From Gossypium raimondii (taxonomy: Eukaryota > Streptophyta > Magnoliopsida > Malvales > Malvaceae): a stretch of DNA of 64,000 nt. Location of the stretch: contig NC_068576.1 in NCBI RefSeq assembly GCF_025698545.1, positions 689,501 to 753,500 on the forward strand, written 5' to 3'. How positions within the stretch are numbered: the first letter of the stretch is position 1; each line of letters starts with the position of its first letter. The position numbers and the translations under genes are program-made. Below, one piece after another: positions 23,081 through 34,412 of the stretch. The notes beneath the pieces were generated by a model, which worked only from the letters and a program-made list of their open reading frames with translations, searched no databases and was not told where the DNA came from.

Positions 23081-24002
23081 AAAAAATATCCACATACTTT
23101 TAAATAAATGGTGTACTCTTGTTCAGCTTAATTCTAGATTTAAGTGAAACGTAACGTTACTATTAAATACACATAAAAGGTTTTCGTACCAAAAAAACCA
23201 TTAGTTGAAATTGTTAACCACATATATTGACTTCTATTATGTCAAATGATGCTAAGACATTATATTTGACACCTCTAAAGTCTTTAAAAATAGGGTTTAC
23301 TGAATTGAAATTGATAACATATCAATTAAATATAATTTAAAAATTAAAAAATTTAAAGTTAGGATTAAATTGATAGATTTTTAAATATCGAGGATCAAAT
23401 TTATTATTTTTTAGAGTTAGAACTAAAATGACAAGTTTTGTAAATATTGAGGTTGAATTTGTTATATTTAGGATCAAATTGATAGAATAAAAAATTCTTT
23501 AGAGAGCTAATTTTGATACTAGACCAATACAAAAATTCACATCAGCTTAGAGATTAAAATATTTAATTTCAAAAGTTTAGTGATTAAATCGAAAAAATTA
23601 ATAGTTGGGTGACCAAAATAAAATAAAAGGCATAGTTGGATCACCGTTTTATTATTTACCCATAAAAAATAATTTCCTACATATTCGACACAAAATTTTA
23701 ATGGAAATTTGCACGTTAGTTTTCTCATATTTTTTAGTAGGGGACGGAAATACAACCCTTAAATACATACATCTGCCGATACTTTTACCGATTTATTAAT
23801 CGTATAAAAATTTTCAATACGTTTCTTACACAATAATCACTCTCATATATTATATCCATACAAATATATATACACACCATACTGCAGAACGTAGATTATT
23901 ATTCTTTCATGGCCAGTTGCTCAATAATTATGATTTATGGAAATGAATTCTGAAAAGAAGTTTAAAACCCAGTTTATATGAACCAGGGCTATGCCATTAA
24001 AT
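23081..24002. other. AT-rich spacer, TE fragments
   Basis: Further blocks of the same 'aaattgacaagttttg / gttgaatttgtt' repeat type occur at 23280-23660. From about 23900 the 3' untranslated region of the downstream minus-strand gene probably begins. No other gene is seen. Confidence 0.4.
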
Positions 24003-25313
24003 CTAAGCGTTGGATGTGAAGTTGAAGTTGGCGCAAGTAGTTTGCCTGCCCAATAGCGTGGCGCTGAATCCCAGCCTTGAAGTTGCCAGATCAAACTGAA
24101 GCAGCGTGTTCTCCAATTGGTGCCCTCCGATAACAATGGAAGTAGTCGGGTTCGATCCACCATTTACAAATCCAAGACACAACACGTCCCTGTTAACCTC
24201 GACCATCGAGTTCGAACCAAACATCCTCCAAAACACGTTCTGGTTCTGCAACACAAGGTCTATCGATGGCACGGTGGGTCCTAATCTCGTGCTTGCTATG
24301 TTACTCGAGCTGAAACACACCTCAAATGGAGCCACACCGGCAACTCTACTGATGTTCATGGCAGCAGCTTCGTTAATGAAGGCTTCGGTGACGGCTTTGA
24401 AGATTGAAGATTCGAGAACGGTGTAGGGATCCACGGTGCTGATTTTTGTGCCACCAACGCCTTCGTTGTTGATGGATAATAACGTTGTGTTCAGTGAGAT
24501 GGGGTTTTCGTTTACCTTGATGGACTTTACACCGATGAAATATTCGGCGGAAGCTTCGCCCATAGGGTAAGCGGAGGCTGTGCTGACGGGGTTTATGAAG
24601 AGTGGCGTGTAAGTAAGCGACTGTGATGCATCAACACCAGGGAGGAACACGTAAGGACCATCGCCGAAGAAAATAACACCATTTGCCGAGGTTGAAGACG
24701 AGAGGCAAACGGCGAATTTCCTATGGAAACTAAAAGCAGCAGCGAATTGTGAAGGAAGCCCAATTCGAGTCCGACCGAGTCCAGCCATGCCCACAACGCC
24801 GGTAGCCAGACCTTGAAGCAAGAAACTCGGCGCACATGCGAAAAGGAACCTAGGTACACTAACCACTCTGCCGGGATTTTTCCCGTCAGTCGATTGGATA
24901 GACACAACATCTTGAGCAACCTCACCGGAAGTGGCGATGTGGGTGACGGAATTATCAGGTGTGACGCCACACGTGTTGTTGTTACACCCTGGCCTTGGTG
25001 CCGAGAAGCAATCGCCGCAGCCATCGGCCCCGGCCAATGAGCATTGTGCCGAACGACATCTAGCTGGACGGTATGTCGAAGAAACGTAATCCCGATCGCA
25101 ATCAACCCACATATGTCGGCCACCGAGATCAACCACGAGGTCTATAGGCATTAATGGTGTCCTTTGGCTAATAGTGGTGAGGTATTGAAGCGTAGAAGCA
25201 TCTTTAGCGACGGGGATTACCAGTGCCTTGGGGCGAAAAGACTGTTGAGCTAAAGATGGTGAAGAAAAGAAAAACAGCAGACAAGTGAAGAGAAAACAGT
25301 GAAGGGAAGCCAT
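24003..25313 (-). CDS. Apoplastic aspartic-protease-like protein (EDGP / basic 7S globulin / xylanase-inhibitor type)
   Basis: The intronless frame encodes 436 residues from the ATG at 25313. The frame is open to 25484, but the ATG at 25313 is followed directly by a signal peptide (MASLHCFLFTCLLFFFSSPS) and has a TATA box about 55-65 bases before it, so it is preferred. The mature part begins FRPKALVIPVAKD. The pepsin-fold N-lobe motif is DLGGRHMWVDCD, where active enzymes have DTG. The second catalytic site is replaced by STVDPYTVLESS instead of a DSG-type motif. Cysteine-rich segments around residues 70-110 match EDGP and Arabidopsis At1g03220/At1g03230, as does the C-terminus (GRQTTCANFNFTS). 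These proteins are secreted, lack protease activity and in several species inhibit fungal glycosyl hydrolases. The exact target here is unknown. The frame is intact and the length normal. Confidence 0.93.
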   Translation of the reverse strand: MASLHCFLFTCLLFFFSSPSLAQQSFRPKALVIPVAKDASTLQYLTTISQRTPLMPIDLVVDLGGRHMWVDCDRDYVSSTYRPARCRSAQCSLAGADGCGDCFSAPRPGCNNNTCGVTPDNSVTHIATSGEVAQDVVSIQSTDGKNPGRVVSVPRFLFACAPSFLLQGLATGVVGMAGLGRTRIGLPSQFAAAFSFHRKFAVCLSSSTSANGVIFFGDGPYVFLPGVDASQSLTYTPLFINPVSTASAYPMGEASAEYFIGVKSIKVNENPISLNTTLLSINNEGVGGTKISTVDPYTVLESSIFKAVTEAFINEAAAMNISRVAGVAPFEVCFSSSNIASTRLGPTVPSIDLVLQNQNVFWRMFGSNSMVEVNRDVLCLGFVNGGSNPTTSIVIGGHQLENTLLQFDLATSRLGFSATLLGRQTTCANFNFTSNA

Positions 25314-25367
25314 GGATATGTAATATGATGAAGGGAAATGGGTATTGAGACACGTACAAATCCAGCT

Positions 25368-25500
25368 ATATTTATAGCTGAAAGCGCTTGCCACCGCTAA
25401 AAGCTTAAAGGTCAAAGCAGGCTGCTTGAAGAAGCAAAGCCTGCTGCCAGCCCTATGCTGTGGACGTGGCGGCATGGTAGACAACTTTTGACTTTGACCA
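25368..25500 (-). promoter_or_regulatory. TATA box and W-boxes of the protease-like gene
   Basis: On the minus strand CTATAAATATAGC lies at about 25368-25380, 55-65 bases before the start codon. Further upstream, 'ttttgactttgacc' at about 25486-25499 holds two overlapping W-box cores (TTGACT, TTGACC), the WRKY binding sites common in defence genes. The motifs are seen; induction is inferred. Confidence 0.6.
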
Positions 25501-25925
25501 AATCTATTTGCATTGATCTGATTATGAGATTATTATTTAAGTTTTTATTATAAAATATATTTTGTTTTTTCTTAGCTTTTTTCGTGGAAGTCATAACTTG
25601 GTTGCCTCAAGTTTTATTTTAGCGAATAAAGAATATGCTTTTTCAAAGTGCCATTCTTCTCATCTTATCTATAATAATATCAACTAATAATTGATTAACG
25701 TAGCAACAAAATTAAATTTGTGATTTATATGATAAAATAAATAACTTAATTGATTTATATATAATCTTTTTTATCAAATGAGCATTATATTTATAAATGT
25801 CACCAAAGTCAAATAAAAAGAAATGAAGGAAAAAAAATGGAAAACAAAGAAATAAAGTCATCTAGAACATCCATCTCAATCACAAAAATATGTTGGCACA
25901 ATTGATAATGACATAACTTATTCTA

Positions 25926-27212
25926 GGTAAATTATGTCAATAATCACTCAATTTTGATCTTAATGACAAAACAATCACTTAACTTTCAATTCAGTCGCTC
26001 AACTTTCAAAAAATAACAAATCAGTCTTACTAATCATTTTCCCTTACAGACATAACGAAAAAGTGACAAGACATTTAACCAACTCCTTTCTATCATTAAC
26101 CTGCTAGTTGGAGGGTTAGCTGTCATTTAAAAGGCGCAATTTACAAGCTCTTGCTGGGCAATAAAAGAAGAAGAAGAGAAAAAGAAGAAAAAGCGAAGAA
26201 ATGGAGATACTCTAAGTACGGCCGTTTTGTTCCTCCAAGGTGGAGCCACCACCCAGTTCGCTGCTGCCCCTTTGAATCTTTGTGCTCTAAGTGACTCCGT
26301 TGAATCTCTATCCCTTTTTGTCTTATCTTCTTCTCATCTCTTTTTCCTTTTTTTTTCTTAACTCTAGTCGCCACCACTTATTGCCTTCTCCGACCAACTG
26401 TCATCACCAAATGACTCCTCTTTTCCTCTTCTCAAATCTCACTTCAGATTTCTCAATAGGCCTTCAAAATTCTGAGATTAAAACTTCAAAGCTTCAAAAA
26501 AGGATTCAACGGATCTCTGCCATATACCGTTGGATCACCACCATATTCCGGCCACAGCTTTTCTTTGACCAACCATGACTACTGATCGCTCAGATTATCA
26601 AACTGGTGGCTTAAGTTCTCCAACCCGTAAAACTCGAAATGGGTGTGGGTTTCTTCTCTTTTGGTTCTCTTTCTTTTTTAGTTTTTTTTACTTATCTCTT
26701 TTGATGTAGGCCAATTTGAAATTCTTGTTATTTTTTTGCTGGTTTGATTTTGGATGCTTGCTATTTGATATTTTTGTTTTTGATTGGGATTTCATGGGTC
26801 TATAATGTTTAGGGGTTGGGATTTGGTGGTTATGGTGGTGGTGGCTTGGCAAATGAGTGACAGTGAGTGATGCTAGTGTGGTGATTAAATGATAGTGGGC
26901 TTGTGGAGGTGGCCAACATCGAGGGTGGTGGTGAATGAGCCAAGAGGGATGAAGAAAAATGGTGAAAAAGTGCCCCCTATTTCTCTTTTTGTTTTTGCTG
27001 TTTAATGGTGGCGTGTGAGAGGGATGATAGGAAAATGTCCAATGTGGCAAGTTAATTGGCCATTCCAGCTAGTTAACTGGCACGTCACTTGTCCCATTAG
27101 GCCTGTAATGAAAATTGTTAATATGTGACTGATTTGTCACTTTTCGATAATGTTAGTGACCGATTTGTTATTTTTCAAAAGTTGAGTGACTGTTAATCTA
27201 ATTTACCCATTA
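25926..27212. mobile_element. TIR transposon of about 1.3 kb with gene-like interior
   Basis: The left arm starting GGTAAATTATGTCAATAATC pairs with the right arm ending TTAATCTAATTTACCC. The arms extend at least 150 bases: 'aaaaataacaaatcagtc' left against 'gaccgatttgttatttttc' right, and 'ccttacagacataac' against 'gcctgtaatgaaaatt'. The interior (26150-27000) is pyrimidine-rich on one strand with microsatellite-like GAA runs and resembles a captured 5' UTR, but no credible protein is encoded. Long TIRs suggest a Mutator-like origin. No clear target duplication was found. Confidence 0.6.
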
Positions 27213-27305
27213 TTTTAACAATAAAAGTATTTCATGCATAGAATTCAATACACATTCAAAACTCGCCACGAAACATGAAAACAAAAAATTGAAAATGTGG
27301 GTCGA

Positions 27306-27450
27306 TTGAGTCTTAGCTCAATTGGTATGGACATTGTTGCTAATGCAGAAGGACGTGGGTTTGAGTTCGTTAAAGCGCATTATCCTCCTAATTATGGGTT
27401 GGGAGAGGCTATAGGTAATTCTAAGCATTGTATCAAAAAGAACAGATATG
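27306..27450 (+). mobile_element. tRNA-derived SINE
   Basis: A pol III A-box (TAGCTCAATTGG, 27314-27325) is followed 33 bases later by a B-box (GGTTTGAGTTC, 27358-27368), the arrangement of a tRNA-like promoter. The body 'cctcctaattatgggttggg' and the end 'gcattgtatcaaaaag' follow. There is no tRNA cloverleaf, so this is a SINE (Au-like head) and not a tRNA gene. Confidence 0.65.
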
Positions 27451-28122
27451 ATCAAAACTTAAAATAAGATTAAAAAAAAAAGTAAGGATAATTGATAATA
27501 CAAATGAATATTTATTAAGAAAATTGATTTCTTTTAATTAAAATTGAAGTCTAAACCGAACTATTTCAATTAGAAATGGTCCATCACCTTTTCGATAAAT
27601 ATTCTAAAAACAAACTTTACACGCTTAATTTGAAATATCAATCATAATTAAATAGTGATTGTTAAATTTATTAAGTTAAATTTTGTTATTTTAAATTTTA
27701 TACGGTAAAAATATTATTACTTGTGTAATATCATTTTAACTTGTTATTTTATGCGGTAAATTATTATTTTGAAAAATATTATTATATTTAATAAATGTGA
27801 ATATTTAGCATATCCGAATATTCAATAAATAATTTAATTGATTCTAATTGAAATTGAAAGTAAATAAATTTTTGAATTTAGGTTATACAAAATGGTAAAT
27901 ATACAACCCTAAATTGTAGCATCATATATTGTCCAAGAAAACTCATTTTAAAGGTGTAATTAATTAACTAATTTGTATTTTTTTAAAGATGTTATGAGAA
28001 ATAAAATACTGAATAAAAATCTTTCTATATAATATAACTCCATACCAACATATAAATATTTTTTTTGCATCAAACTTGAAAAAGCAGATGAAAAAAAAAG
28101 CTGAGTTCGCCGCGCCACAGCA
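27451..28122. other. AT-rich spacer, no gene seen
   Basis: Low-complexity AT-rich DNA with imperfect repeats of 'ttattattttaa' type. The end of it probably holds the 3' untranslated region of the next minus-strand gene. Confidence 0.4.
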
Positions 28123-28553
28123 TCAAAGCCGTTGCCGACCTTCACACAAGAAGGTGACGCTGCATTCATCGTCGACGACGACGGTATACTTATGATTAGG
28201 CTTCCAAAGGAAAGGCGGCAAGTGATACAGTATCTCGCACACACACAACGTGTCCATTTGCCTCAGCCATTCACAACAGTAACGCTGTTCGGGTGTCTCA
28301 TGACTCCCATGTCTATGCCTGTGCCTGTGTCGACGCCGGTGTCGGTGCCTATGCCCATTCCCATCTGCCGGCGGAGGAGGGGGTGGCATCGGAGTCTGAG
28401 CACCATCGCGCATGCAAAGTTCACCAGCGCGATTTGGGACCTGCAAAGTGGATGTGGAAATGTTATTTGTTCTGGGATCAAGGTCAGGTTATTAGGCATT
28501 GCAACGTAGAACATGGAGAAGATGAACAATATAAGGACCCCAAATTTTGCCAT
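28123..28553 (-). pseudogene. Secreted eight-cysteine (LTP/2S-albumin/ECA1-like) protein, frame broken once
   Basis: The minus-strand ATG at 28553 opens a signal peptide (MAKFGVLILFIFSMFYVA) and then LCRSQIALVNFACAMV, which supplies cysteines 1 and 2. The rest of the motif is in the frame shifted by one base: a Pro run, a His/Arg-rich run of about 20 residues, then YCCEWLRQMDTLCVCEIL and DDECSVTFLC, ending at 28123. Together they give C-C-CC-CXC-C-C, the plant eight-cysteine motif of lipid-transfer, 2S albumin and ECA1/prolamin-like secreted proteins. A single base appears to be missing near 28408-28412. Since the rest is well conserved, this may be a consensus error and not decay. The His/Arg-rich insert between cysteine 2 and CC is unusual. 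Function unknown; such proteins act in the wall or in reproductive tissues. Confidence 0.65.
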
Positions 28554-29528
28554 TATTGATCTTATCTCTCAAGATATAGGGGTTGAGGTGATAAATGACC
28601 TAAAAAAGAGGGGATTTTGATGTCTTACCATGGGTGTTCATTTCAATTTATACTGTGTTCATCCATAAACTTCTTGTATGAGACAAATAAAAAAACACAG
28701 GGGATGACCAAGAGAATGAGGTGATGGTTTGTTGATGTTATGGGAAGAGTTCAGGTTTTCTCGGTTGTTTGTAATTTATTCATTCATTTATTTTCCATTC
28801 TTTTAGCATGAAGACCTTGTTAGGTGTCAAATTGTTGATTACATATATGTCTAAAACCATTCCTTCAAGAAAATTACCAGTCTGAAATTTGGAAACAGTG
28901 TGACTCTGAAAATAAACTGCAACCGCATGCTACCATGGCAATTGAATTGGTAATATATATAGTATACACACACTAACGCATATGCAATGTTATAAAAAGA
29001 CAATAAAAAAACATATCTGCTTTTAGTCTTGTTTTGTCTTGTTTTCACTTTTTTGGAACATTGAAAGCTGATTGAATTGTTGACAATAGAGTAGAAAGAT
29101 GGCTTGCTTCTCTACACATCATGGCTGGTAACTCATGTACTAATCATGACACTTAAATTTAACCCTCGTACTAATTTAATTGGTATCAATATTAATGAAG
29201 ATTTTTAGATATTGTGTATTCGAGTATTAATCATCATGATTAAATTTAACTCATTTAGCTTATTGACTATTAATTTAATTGACATTGAAATTATTAAAAA
29301 AATTTAAAGGTTGTGTTTAGACAAATGTATTATTAGTTAAGACTTCAGGATAGTTAAAGATAAATTAGAAAATGTATCAAGAAATTAACTTACAAAATTG
29401 CCATTTGAGGACAAATGGCAAGTCAAAACAACACCCAAACAAGAAGTCACTAACAACAAATAGGAAGCCACCCACAAGCTACCCTTCCCGAAGACAACCA
29501 TCTAGACAGTGCAAACCATCCGTCACAC

Positions 29529-30587
29529 TGTAACACCCTCACTCGACTTGATCGTCGGATCGAGCTACTGAGAATGTTACAGTTGTTGCCAAACAACTAC
29601 AGACAATTAACAATCACATTAAAAACATAATTCATCCAAACACAACCATTACAAATCATAAATTCATTATATAATCTTTTTCGGTCTTATACGAGCCTCG
29701 AAAGCTCTAAAGTTAACCCGAATCGCATTAGGACCAAATTGCAACATTTTTAAAATTTTAGAACGACGTACCAACATGAACTCGGTTTTGGCACCTAATC
29801 CAAGCCAACTATACCATTAATTCATTTGGTGCATAATTGCACCTTTGTTCCTGCAAAAAACCAACCAATGGCATACCATATAATCATTTAATCTTTACCA
29901 TAATCAACCAATTCAACATGCCTTAATTTGGCATCAAAACACATCAAACACCTTATTAAAACACAAACTAATCTTCCATGCTTTCAAGCCATTCCAAAAC
30001 AACAATTAACCATGCCATTTTTCATGCTCAAATCATACCATTGCATGTTCAAATGAGCTATTTAAACACTATCCATATGGTCTTAACACATGACCAAATC
30101 ATACCATAATACATGTGTAAGCATTAACATCTCATAATTCATATATTAGCCATACTCAAACCAAGCTAATAATTCAAAGTTAACACTTTTATAGCACCTA
30201 TGTACATGCCACAACATCAAGTCTAAAACGATCAAAAGACTACCGAATAGATGGTAGGATAGTGTGGTCTTCAAGCTGATTCGATCGATAGGTTTCGTAA
30301 ATTAATGATCTACAAGGAAAAAGGAAAAGAAACGGTAAGCATAACGAACGCTTAGTAAGTATATATGAAATTTACTTAACTTACCTTAACATTTATAACA
30401 ATTTAGCAATTGAAACACATTAATATGAACATGGGATTTTTTGGCAACCTTATACTTTCATGCACAATTCAACCACACAATCACTATGTTAGTTCATTTG
30501 CATATCAAACCATAATACCAAAATCATGTACATATATAACCATTTCATATTATAACATATACTATTGACTATGCTCAATTTGTAAAT
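29529..30587 (+). mobile_element. Truncated gypsy-like LTR, unit 1 copy
   Basis: It starts TGTAACACCCTCACTCGAC, a common start of plant Ty3/gypsy LTRs. It also contains 'aaacggtaagcataacgaac'. It ends where the copia-type LTR begins and has no terminal CA of its own, so its 3' end is lost or displaced by that insertion. Confidence 0.55.
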
Positions 30588-32182
30588 TGTTGGGAAATGT
30601 GCCCATATTGTAATAAGCATGTAATATGAAATAAATAAATTTTACTTTTCATTGTTATGTCTTTAATATTTTATCTTTCATGCATAGCGAAATTGTGACA
30701 AGCAAATATTAGCTCATTAATAGTCTAAGTTCAAACCGATGATAAGTGGTATTGTAAGAATGTTTACATTGTGAGCAAGACAACTTACTTCAATAGATAA
30801 ACTAAATGAGTCCGTAATCTCGTAAAAGAATCAAAGTGAGCATTTGATTCAAATCTTGAGAAGGATTATTATGTCGTCTAAAATTCCAATTGAGGAGATG
30901 GCCGGTCTTGGTTATCGAGCGATTGACTCCACGGTAGAGACATAGATGTATTCATTGGCAAAATGATGCATTGGACTAGACTTAAGATGAATTAATTCGA
31001 ATTCGTTTGTGAATTAATTCACTTGTGACATTCATGGTGTGATTTATCTAAATCCTGAGTTAGTCACTGACCATGCGTATGTAACTCATGTGTTTTGATA
31101 TAAGTGGAGGCTTATGCTCTAAAGACGATCAAGTTGATAGCCAGTATGTTGGGTACATGACTTTGTATGGCATGACTTTACTAGCATCAGTGTAATTCAT
31201 AGCTCAATTAAAGAGTTAACTACATCCTTTCATTGGCATTGCGTGGATTATAAATATGGAACGTGACCACAGGTTGCTTATTCTCAAACGAGCAATTTAT
31301 CACAGTCATTTGTTGACAGTGATTATATTAATCATTAAGAAGACACAATTGTAACAATGAGATAAAATAAAATTGTATTGAGTGAATGATTTAACTCAAA
31401 TGAACCAAGGATATCATATGAGGTAACACACACATGACGAGGTCATTGGACAAAGCGATTGGATGAATTGCTTTCAGAAAGAGTATATAATAAGGAGTTT
31501 GCAATCAAGGTACTCATTGTGGATGACTCCATGATGCGAATTATCGAATGATACTTCGGACATAATTACAATTAATAGAGCCTCGATTGTATATGTTCGA
31601 TTGGTCCCCGCTAGCTCAATAAAAGCTCGATCGGACTACATTTGAACTAGAAGAAAATTCTATGATTTGGAGAAATAATTTAATTTAGTCGATTTATTCA
31701 ATGTGGAATTAAATTAGGCGGTCATAAGAATTGTCCAACTAGAGAATTTGATTAAAAATTTTCTTGAAAATTTAATTTGGAAAATCTAAGTGATTTTTGG
31801 GAAAATTAATTTTGATGAAGTAAAATTAAATTAATCAAATTAATTAAAATTAGTATGAAATTTTAGAAATTAATTTTCAAATTAGACAATTGGCCCAATG
31901 AATAATTGAACTTGAAATTTGGATCGAGATCGTAAATTGGGCCTAGGAGCCCAAACCGAGACCAATACCCAAAAGATGGTCAAAGGGCCTAGTATGTGAA
32001 AGCAGACTAACAGTCAACCGGTGGTCATGTCGGACTGATTTGGTCGTCACTAGTCCGAATCGAACGGTAGAAACCGAACTAACTCGGAGTGTTGATGGTT
32101 GCGACGGTGACATTTCGATGGCCGACAAATAGTTGGCGACGGTGGTTCTTCCATGGTTGAGCAAAGGAAGAATTACATTCCT
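30588..32182 (+). mobile_element. Copia-type LTR, 5' 1.6 kb only (unit 1)
   Basis: It starts TGTTGGGAAATGTGCCC and matches the first 1.6 kb of the LTR at 34413-36718. It is cut at the tandem-duplication junction. Confidence 0.7.
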
Positions 32183-32203
32183 CATCTGCCGGCGGAGGAG
32201 GGG

Positions 32204-32380
32204 TCAGTGGCATCGGAGTCTGAGCACCATCAGCAGCATGCAAAGTTCACCAGTAGCGATTTGGGACCCGCAAAGTGGATGTGGAAATGTTATTTGTTCC
32301 GGGATCAAGGTCAGGTTATTAGGCATTGCAACGTAGAACATGGAGAAGATGAACAATATAAGGACCCCAAATTTTGCCAT
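32204..32380 (-). pseudogene. Truncated copy of the eight-cysteine gene
   Basis: The signal peptide (MAKFGVLILFIFSMFYVA) and the first cysteine are repeated here, but the sequence after LCGSQIA differs by small indels and ends in a stop at 32206-32204 after 58 residues. The His/Arg-rich insert and cysteines 3-8 lie outside the duplicated unit and are absent; beyond the junction the sequence is LTR. The copy cannot make the eight-cysteine fold. Confidence 0.8.
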
Positions 32381-33351
32381 TATTGATCTTATCTCTCAAG
32401 ATATAGGGGTTGAGGTGATAAATGACCTAAAAAAGAGGGGATTTTGATGTCTTACCATGGGTGTTCATTTCAATTTATATTGTGTCATCCATAAACTTCT
32501 TGTATGAGACAAATAAAAAAACACAGGGGATGACCAAGAGAATGAGGTGATGGTTTGTTGATGTTATGGGAAGAGTTCAGGTTTTCTCGGTTGTTTGTAA
32601 TTTATTCATTCATTTATTTTCCATTCTTTTAGCATGAAGACCTTGTTAGGTGTCAAATTGTTGATTACATATATGTCTAAAACCATTCCTTCAAGAAAAT
32701 TACCAGTCTGAAATTTGGAAACAGTGTGACTCTGAAAATAAATCGCAACCGCATGCTACCATGGCAATTGAATTGGTAATATATATAGTATACACACACT
32801 AACGCATATGCAATGTTATAAAAGACAATAAAAAACATATCTCTTTTAGTCTTGTTTTGTCTTGTTTTCACTTTTTGGAACATTGAAAGTGATTGAATTG
32901 TTGACAATAGAGTAGAAAGATGGCTTGCTTCTCTACACATCATGGCTGGTAACTCATGTACTAATCATGACACTTAAATTTAACCTCGTACTAATTTAAT
33001 TGGTATCAATATTAATGAAGATTTTAGATATTGTGTATTCGAGTATTAATCATCATGATTAAATTTAACTCATTTAGCTTATTGACTATTAATTTAATTG
33101 ACATTGAAATTATTAAAAAAATTTAAAGGTTGTGTTTAGACAAATGTATTATTAGTTAAGACTTCAGGATAGTTAAAGATAAATTAGAAAATGTATCAAG
33201 AAATTAACTTACAAAATTGCCATTTGAGGACAAATGGCAAGTCAAAACAACACCCAAACAGTAAGTCAGCTAACAACAAATAGGGAAGCCACCCACAAGC
33301 TACCCTTCCCGAAGACAACCATCTAGACAGGTGCAAACCATCCGTCACCTG

Positions 33352-34412
33352 TGTAACACCCCTCACTCGACTTGATCGTCGGATCTGAGCTACAGAATGT
33401 TACAGTTGTTGCCGAAACAACTACAGACAATTAACAATCACATTAAAAACATAATTCATCCAAACACAACCATTACAAATCATAAATTCATTATATAATC
33501 TTTTTCGGGTCTTATACGAGCCTACGAAAGCTCTAAAGTTAACCCGGAATCGCATTAGGACCAAATTGCAACATTTTTAAAATTTTAGAACGACGTACCA
33601 ACATGAACTCTGGTTTTGGCACCTAATCCAAGCCAACTATACCATTAATTCATTTGGTGCATAATTGCACCTTTGTTCCTGCAAAAAACCAACCAATGGC
33701 ATACCATATAATCATTTAATCTTTACCATAATCAACCAATTCAACATGCCTTAATTTGGCATCAAAACACATCAAACACCTTATTAAAACACAAACTAAT
33801 CTTCCATGCTTTCAAGCCATTCCAAAACAACAATTAACCATGCCATTTTTCATGCTCAAATCATACCATTGCATGTTCAAATGAGCTATTTAAACACTAT
33901 CCATATGGTCTTAACACATGACCAAATCATACCATAATACATGTGTAAGCATTAACATCTCATAATTCATATATTAGCCATACTCAAACCAAGCTAATAA
34001 TTCAAAGTTAACACTTTTATAGCACCTATGTACATGCCACAACATCAAGTCTAAAACGATCAAAAGACTACCGAATAGATGGTAGGATAGTGTGGTCTTC
34101 AAGTGATTCGATCGATAGGTTTCAGAAATTAATGATCTACAAGGAAAAGGAAAAGAAACGGTAAGCATAACGAACGCTTAGTAAGTATATATGAAATTTA
34201 CTTAACTTACCTTAACATTTATAACAATTTAGCAATTGAAACACATTAATATGAACATGGGATTTTTGGCAACCTTATACTTTCATGCACAATTCAACCA
34301 CACAATCACTATGTTAGTTCATTTGCATATCAAACCATAATACCAAAATCATGTACATATATAACCATTTCATATTATAACATATACTATTGACTATGCT
34401 CAATTTGTAAAT
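33352..34412 (+). mobile_element. Truncated gypsy-like LTR, unit 2 copy
   Basis: It starts TGTAACACCCCTCACTCGAC and is the counterpart of 29529-30587, with many 1-2 base differences. It ends at the copia-type LTR start. Confidence 0.55.

Noticed and set aside
24593-25132. 179-residue minus-strand frame in a second phase
   Set aside because: It overlaps the protease-like gene in another frame and lacks recognisable motifs.
26141-27050. Frames with Ser/His/Pro-rich residues inside the 1.3-kb TIR element
   Set aside because: They are low complexity, have no domain and no splice structure joining them.
27306-27370. Possible tRNA gene
   Set aside because: A and B boxes are present, but there is no cloverleaf with an acceptor stem; it reads as a SINE head.
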